Below are positions 5,784 through 8,816 of a stretch of DNA of 8,816 nucleotides, piece after piece. The notes under the pieces were generated by a model. It was not told where the DNA came from. It did not search any database and worked only from the letters and a program-made list of their open reading frames with translations. A program made the position numbers and the translations under genes. The stretch is from Spirochaetaceae bacterium (GTDB lineage: Bacteria > Spirochaetota > Spirochaetia > PWKH01), in NCBI GenBank assembly GCA_003557605.1, contig PWNW01000353.1:1-8816 (forward strand), read 5' to 3'. Each line of letters begins with the position of its first letter. Within the stretch, counting starts at the first letter, position 1.

Positions 5784-6735
5784 TTAGTAATATTTTTTCA
5801 AGTTCCCTGATGAATTTTTTTCTGTAGGACAGCGGTTCAAGTATTTCAATAGCGTTTCCGCTTTGTACAATTCTCAACAGAAGCTCTATGGAGTTTTCCG
5901 CCTGCATTTCACAGATTAGCTCATCCTTCTCATCTTTATAGACATTCAGCGCTTCCCGGTAGATCATAGAAAACGAGTTCAGGGCTGAGCGTTCATTCAG
6001 TCTGAGCTTCAGGGGAATCAGGTCAATTCCTCCGTAACGTTCATTGGTATCCGGTTTGCGGAAGGGTCTCAGGTTGTCAGGTATGGTGTAGACTTCATCC
6101 AAAATCTCAGCTTCCAGGATGTCATGGATGTCAATGGTTGCAATTTCGGAGGTATGTCGAAGCCTTCCTGTTACGCTCATCGGCCGTCTTCCGCTGCCTT
6201 CCTCCCGGAATCCGATAAAATAGGGAGCAAATTCGGTTTCCAGTATTTCATCGTCCGCTGCCTTCCGATGTTTCATTCGTACAATTTTTCCCGAAACCCA
6301 GGAATCGGTAAGCACTTCAAGAGCTTTAATGAATTTCGGGTTTGTGCGCTTTGCTCCTACTTCTATTGCCTCCGCAACGGCATCAAGGTTTTCACTCATG
6401 GTAGGCGCATAGGTGCGCATATTTCCTGCAATCTTACGCAGTCCTGAGGCTAGATGGGGGTTTTGAAATTCTACATGGGAAGCAAGCAGCTCAGCAGAGA
6501 GATTGAACGCCAAACTCTCATAGACGCTAAGTTTCATCATGTCCATATCTTCACGGGCTGTCAGCTTGATGATGAACCCGTCCTCATAGATGTCCATATG
6601 CTTCTTCAGTTCTTCAACGTATCGGCCGATTGTCGACCTGTGGACTCCGAGCCTTCTGGCAATTTCGGCTCTCCGCATCCCCTCGGGATGCGAGAGCAGA
6701 AGAAGCTCCAGCTGCATCAGACGTTCAGCTTTCAT
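5764..6735 (-). CDS. HTH/WYL-domain transcriptional regulator
   Basis: A 323-residue cytoplasmic regulator of the YafY/WYL type. Residues about 1-60 form a winged helix-turn-helix (MRRAEIARRLGVHRSTIGRYVEEL in two parts: 20-33 and 34-43, the latter as recognition helix), followed by a wing with YEDGFIIKL. Residues about 140-215 match the WYL core (FAPYFIGFREE and TGRLRHTSEIATIDIHDI), a ligand- or nucleic-acid-sensing fold. The C-terminal 240-323 segment, ending EILEPLSYRKKFIRELEKIL, is the usual WYL C-terminal extension. The exact W-Y-L triad is not conserved, as in many members. GGGGA about 6 nt before the ATG supports the start. It is co-directional with rbr, with only 41 nt between them and no terminator, so readthrough into the operon is possible and it may sense stress for it. 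The effector is unknown. Confidence 0.85.
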   Translation of the reverse strand: MKAERLMQLELLLLSHPEGMRRAEIARRLGVHRSTIGRYVEELKKHMDIYEDGFIIKLTAREDMDMMKLSVYESLAFNLSAELLASHVEFQNPHLASGLRKIAGNMRTYAPTMSENLDAVAEAIEVGAKRTNPKFIKALEVLTDSWVSGKIVRMKHRKAADDEILETEFAPYFIGFREEGSGRRPMSVTGRLRHTSEIATIDIHDILEAEILDEVYTIPDNLRPFRKPDTNERYGGIDLIPLKLRLNERSALNSFSMIYREALNVYKDEKDELICEMQAENSIELLLRIVQSGNAIEILEPLSYRKKFIRELEKILLIYKDTV

Positions 6736-6774
6736 TCAGTTTCCCCGTTCTCTATGAGATAGTAACCCGGTAAT

Positions 6775-6803
6775 TTGAAACAAGACACAACAGGTATTAT
6801 ATC
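6775..6803 (+). promoter_or_regulatory. Candidate rightward promoter for pepT
   Basis: TTGAAA (6775-6780), a 17-nt spacer, then TATATC (6798-6803, 4 of 6). It would give a leader of about 180 nt before pepT. It overlaps the leftward promoter on the other strand. Moderate match only. Confidence 0.4.
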
Positions 6804-6823
6804 ATGATAGATGAATATCACAA
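6796..6823 (-). promoter_or_regulatory. Candidate leftward promoter for the WYL regulator
   Basis: On the minus strand TTGTGA (6823-6818; 4 of 6), a 16-nt spacer, then a perfect TATAAT (6801-6796). The leader would be about 55 nt. Its spacer contains the 10-bp perfect palindrome TATCATGATA (6800-6809), a possible operator for autoregulation. Confidence 0.5.
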
Positions 6824-6975
6824 GAGCAGTGTGCTGCCTGATGCCGTGAGTTGAAGGAAAACACATTAGCACGTTCACGAGTCCCGCGACATTCTCCAGA
6901 CGATGAAGCACTGCTGACTGCCAAGATAGGAAAGGTGGACAGGAACGGTGATTTGCATGTATCCTCAAGAGTATG

Positions 6976-6982
6976 AAGGAGG
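6976..6982 (+). promoter_or_regulatory. Ribosome binding site that fixes the pepT start
   Basis: AAGGAGG lies 10 nt ahead of ATG 6993. The upstream in-frame GTG at 6948 has no comparable site, and its extra 15 residues do not look like peptidase T. Confidence 0.75.
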
Positions 6983-6992
6983 CAGTGTTCAT

Positions 6993-8258
6993 ATGGACAT
7001 GCATAGCTGGTATAAGGAACAAACTGTAGAGAGATTTCTCAAATATGCGGTGATAGACACCCAATCGAAACGTGATGCAGACCGGAGACCCTCAACCCCC
7101 GGTCAAATGGAACTGCTGCGGCTGATACGCAGAGAGCTTGAGGAGATGGGAATACCCGAAACGGTTCTCTATGATGAAGGGTACCTGATTGCCCGTATTC
7201 CCGCATCACCGGGATGTGAACAGATCCCTGCTGTGGGGTTCATGGCCCATGTAGATACCGCTGGGGATGTGAGCGGGAAGGATGTGAAACCCCAGATGGT
7301 GTGTTCCTACGACGGATCTGACATCACCCTGGGAAGCTCAGGGCTTATGCTTCGAGCAAGTGACAATCCTGAGCTGCAGGAATGTGTCGGCAGAGACATC
7401 ATCACAACCGACGGAACAACTCTTCTCGGGGCTGATGACAAGGCCGGTGCAGCAGAAATTATCACAGCTGCTCAGTATATCATGGAGCATGAAGAAATCA
7501 GCCACGGGCCGGTTGAGCTCATTTTTACCTCCGATGAGGAGACTGGGGCAGGCATGGACTGCTTTCCGGTGAAGGACCTGCAGTCGGTGTGCTGCTATAC
7601 CCTTGACGGGTCCGGCAGAGGGTCAATTGAGGCGGAGTGTTTTTATGCTGTCAGGGCTGATGTGAAGTGCACGGGGGTCTCCTATCATCTTGGAAGGGCA
7701 AAGGGCAGGATGGTTAATGCGGTGACCATGGCAAGTTCGTTTATCAGGATGCTGCCCCAGTCTGAAAGTCCTGAATCAACGGAAGACAGGGAGGGATACT
7801 ACTGCGCTCTCAGTATACAGGGTGATGTTGAGCACGCTGATATCCAGGTTTATATCCGTGATTTCGACAGGTCCCAAGCCCAACGGAGAGCAAATGCGGT
7901 AAAAGATATCGCTAAGGCTGTGGAAGCAGCATTTCCTGGAGGCTCGGTAACGGTGGAGATCACATGGCAGTATGAGAACATGCTTGAGGGAATATCTAAG
8001 CATCCAGCCATACTTGAGACGGCAGAACAGGCAATGCGCACCATTGGAATTGAGCCCAGATATACCAGCATAAGGGGAGGGACCGACGGGGCCAGGCTTA
8101 CTGCTATGGGAATTCCCGCTCCGAACCTGTTCACCGGGGGAAACAACTACCACAGCCGATATGAATGGCTATGTACTGATGCAATGGCTGAAGCTGCCGC
8201 TGTGGTGACCCAGATTCCCATGATCTGGGCTGATCGGTTCAGGGAGAAATCAAAGTGA
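6993..8258 (+). CDS. pepT: Peptidase T (tripeptide aminopeptidase, M20B)
   Basis: A 421-residue cytoplasmic zinc aminopeptidase that removes the N-terminal residue from tripeptides, close to the usual length of about 410. The co-catalytic metal site residues of the M20 family are all visible: His86 and Asp88 in MAHVDTAGD, the bridging Asp148 in LGADDKAG, general-base Glu182 and metal ligand Glu183 in TSDEETGAG, Asp205 in TLDGSG, and His387 in GGNNYHSRYEW. IRGGTDGARL (360-369) is the conserved substrate-binding region. The start at 6993 is chosen for its Shine-Dalgarno. It is transcribed divergently from the WYL regulator and overlaps the next gene by 4 nt. Its likely job is to finish the breakdown of imported peptides into amino acids, which fits a fermentative organism; this part is inferred. 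Confidence 0.95.
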   Translation: MDMHSWYKEQTVERFLKYAVIDTQSKRDADRRPSTPGQMELLRLIRRELEEMGIPETVLYDEGYLIARIPASPGCEQIPAVGFMAHVDTAGDVSGKDVKPQMVCSYDGSDITLGSSGLMLRASDNPELQECVGRDIITTDGTTLLGADDKAGAAEIITAAQYIMEHEEISHGPVELIFTSDEETGAGMDCFPVKDLQSVCCYTLDGSGRGSIEAECFYAVRADVKCTGVSYHLGRAKGRMVNAVTMASSFIRMLPQSESPESTEDREGYYCALSIQGDVEHADIQVYIRDFDRSQAQRRANAVKDIAKAVEAAFPGGSVTVEITWQYENMLEGISKHPAILETAEQAMRTIGIEPRYTSIRGGTDGARLTAMGIPAPNLFTGGNNYHSRYEWLCTDAMAEAAAVVTQIPMIWADRFREKSK

Positions 8259-8816
8259 AGCTGTCTGCTGTCCTCCTGCTTCTAACAGCCGTGCTCATAC
8301 GGCTGCCGGCTTTGAACGTGGGGGATGTTTCTATTTCTGACTGGGAAGCCCAGCAGTTCCACCAAGCTCTGATTCAGGGATTTCCGGAATACGGGAAGGA
8401 CCGTTCGGGCCTTGAAGCAGAACTTGTTTCTCTGGAGGTTAAGGAGGATTCAAGTTCTGTAATGATGAGGGCCAGGATGAAGCTTATCTATAAAGCTTAC
8501 ACCAGGGACCTGAAGCTCATAGGGCAAGGGAAGTCCCGAGAAGCAGCTGCAGCTGATCTTGCCGGCTATCTTGCACGAGTGCTGCCTTCGGAAGTTGTTT
8601 CAATTCCCGGACTGATGCAGGGACCGAGGATTGAACACATTGGGCAGAGTCAAGTATTCATCTATTCACCGAATCCAATATCCCGGGGAGGAGCTGAGTT
8701 TACCGCCTCAAGCCCTGACGGAACAGCTCTGCTCCGAGTGCGCTCCACGGCCTACTGGAGAAGCAGGGATGAGCAGCAGCTGCAGGAGGTGCGCAGGCTG
8801 CTTCCTGAGGAAGAAA
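8255..8816 (+). CDS. Unrecognised, probably exported protein, 3' partial
   Basis: An open frame of 187 codons that runs off the right edge with no stop. It starts at GTG within GTGA, overlapping the pepT stop by 4 nt. AGGGAG at 8241-8246, 8 nt upstream, serves as ribosome binding site, so translation is probably coupled to pepT. The N-terminus MKLSAVLLLLTAVLIRLPAL is a hydrophobic signal-like segment of about 20 residues with no lipobox cysteine and no clear AXA site. The rest is soluble and mixed, with an acidic/basic alternating stretch (residues about 45-80) and strings such as QVFIYSPNPISRGG and RSTAYWRSRDEQQLQEV. I recognise no family. It may be a periplasmic or envelope protein, or be anchored by its N-terminus. 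Base composition resembles its neighbours, so it looks like a native gene. Confidence 0.75.
   Translation, partial: MKLSAVLLLLTAVLIRLPALNVGDVSISDWEAQQFHQALIQGFPEYGKDRSGLEAELVSLEVKEDSSSVMMRARMKLIYKAYTRDLKLIGQGKSREAAAADLAGYLARVLPSEVVSIPGLMQGPRIEHIGQSQVFIYSPNPISRGGAEFTASSPDGTALLRVRSTAYWRSRDEQQLQEVRRLLPEEE

Noticed and set aside
6825..6915. Possible structured leader or riboswitch ahead of pepT (AGCAGTG and CACTGCT, CGTGA and TCACG pairs)
   Set aside because: The pairs are short and far apart, and no known riboswitch core motif is visible; chance pairing is likely.

Overview
The window looks like chromosomal DNA of an anaerobic or microaerophilic bacterium. The evidence is a pyruvate:ferredoxin oxidoreductase (PFOR) and an oxygen-defence operon of the anaerobe type (rubrerythrin, desulfoferrodoxin, ferritin, rubredoxin, with no catalase or superoxide dismutase). 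Base composition is moderate and start sites carry strong AGGAGG-type ribosome binding sites. My best guess at lineage is a free-living spirochaete, but this is an impression from protein style and not demonstrated. No mobile element, CRISPR array, tRNA or rRNA was seen.

Layout. (1) 1-2144, plus strand: the C-terminal part of PFOR (nifJ), entering from the left edge. One in-frame TAA at 903-905 splits it between the ferredoxin-like domain and the TPP-binding domain; the frame stays open and conserved on both sides. (2) 2145-2426: a convergent intergenic region with hairpins, including a U-tract terminator for the leftward gene. (3) 2427-3947, minus: a lipoprotein alpha/beta hydrolase with a complete Ser-Asp-His triad. 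(4) 3984-5722, minus: a compact operon rbr-dfx-ftn-rub closed by a strong terminator. The last gene, a 53-residue rubredoxin at 4059-4220, is easily missed. A sigma70-type promoter with a PerR-like operator lies just ahead of rbr. (5) 5764-6735, minus: an HTH/WYL-domain regulator immediately upstream of the operon. (6) 6736-6992: a divergent intergenic region with two face-to-face candidate promoters that overlap at their -10 elements. (7) 6993-8258, plus: peptidase T. (8) 8255 to the window end, plus: an unrecognised, probably exported protein overlapping pepT by 4 nt.

How the genes fit together. Desulfoferrodoxin reduces superoxide to peroxide, rubrerythrin reduces peroxide to water, rubredoxin can carry electrons to both, and ferritin removes the ferrous iron that would drive Fenton chemistry. 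PFOR, an oxygen-sensitive source of low-potential electrons, is what such an operon would protect, but it lies on the other strand and nothing in the sequence shows shared regulation. The two points most worth a second look are the nonsense codon at a PFOR domain boundary and the regulatory region of the oxygen-defence operon. I did not find a convincing wholly new system.
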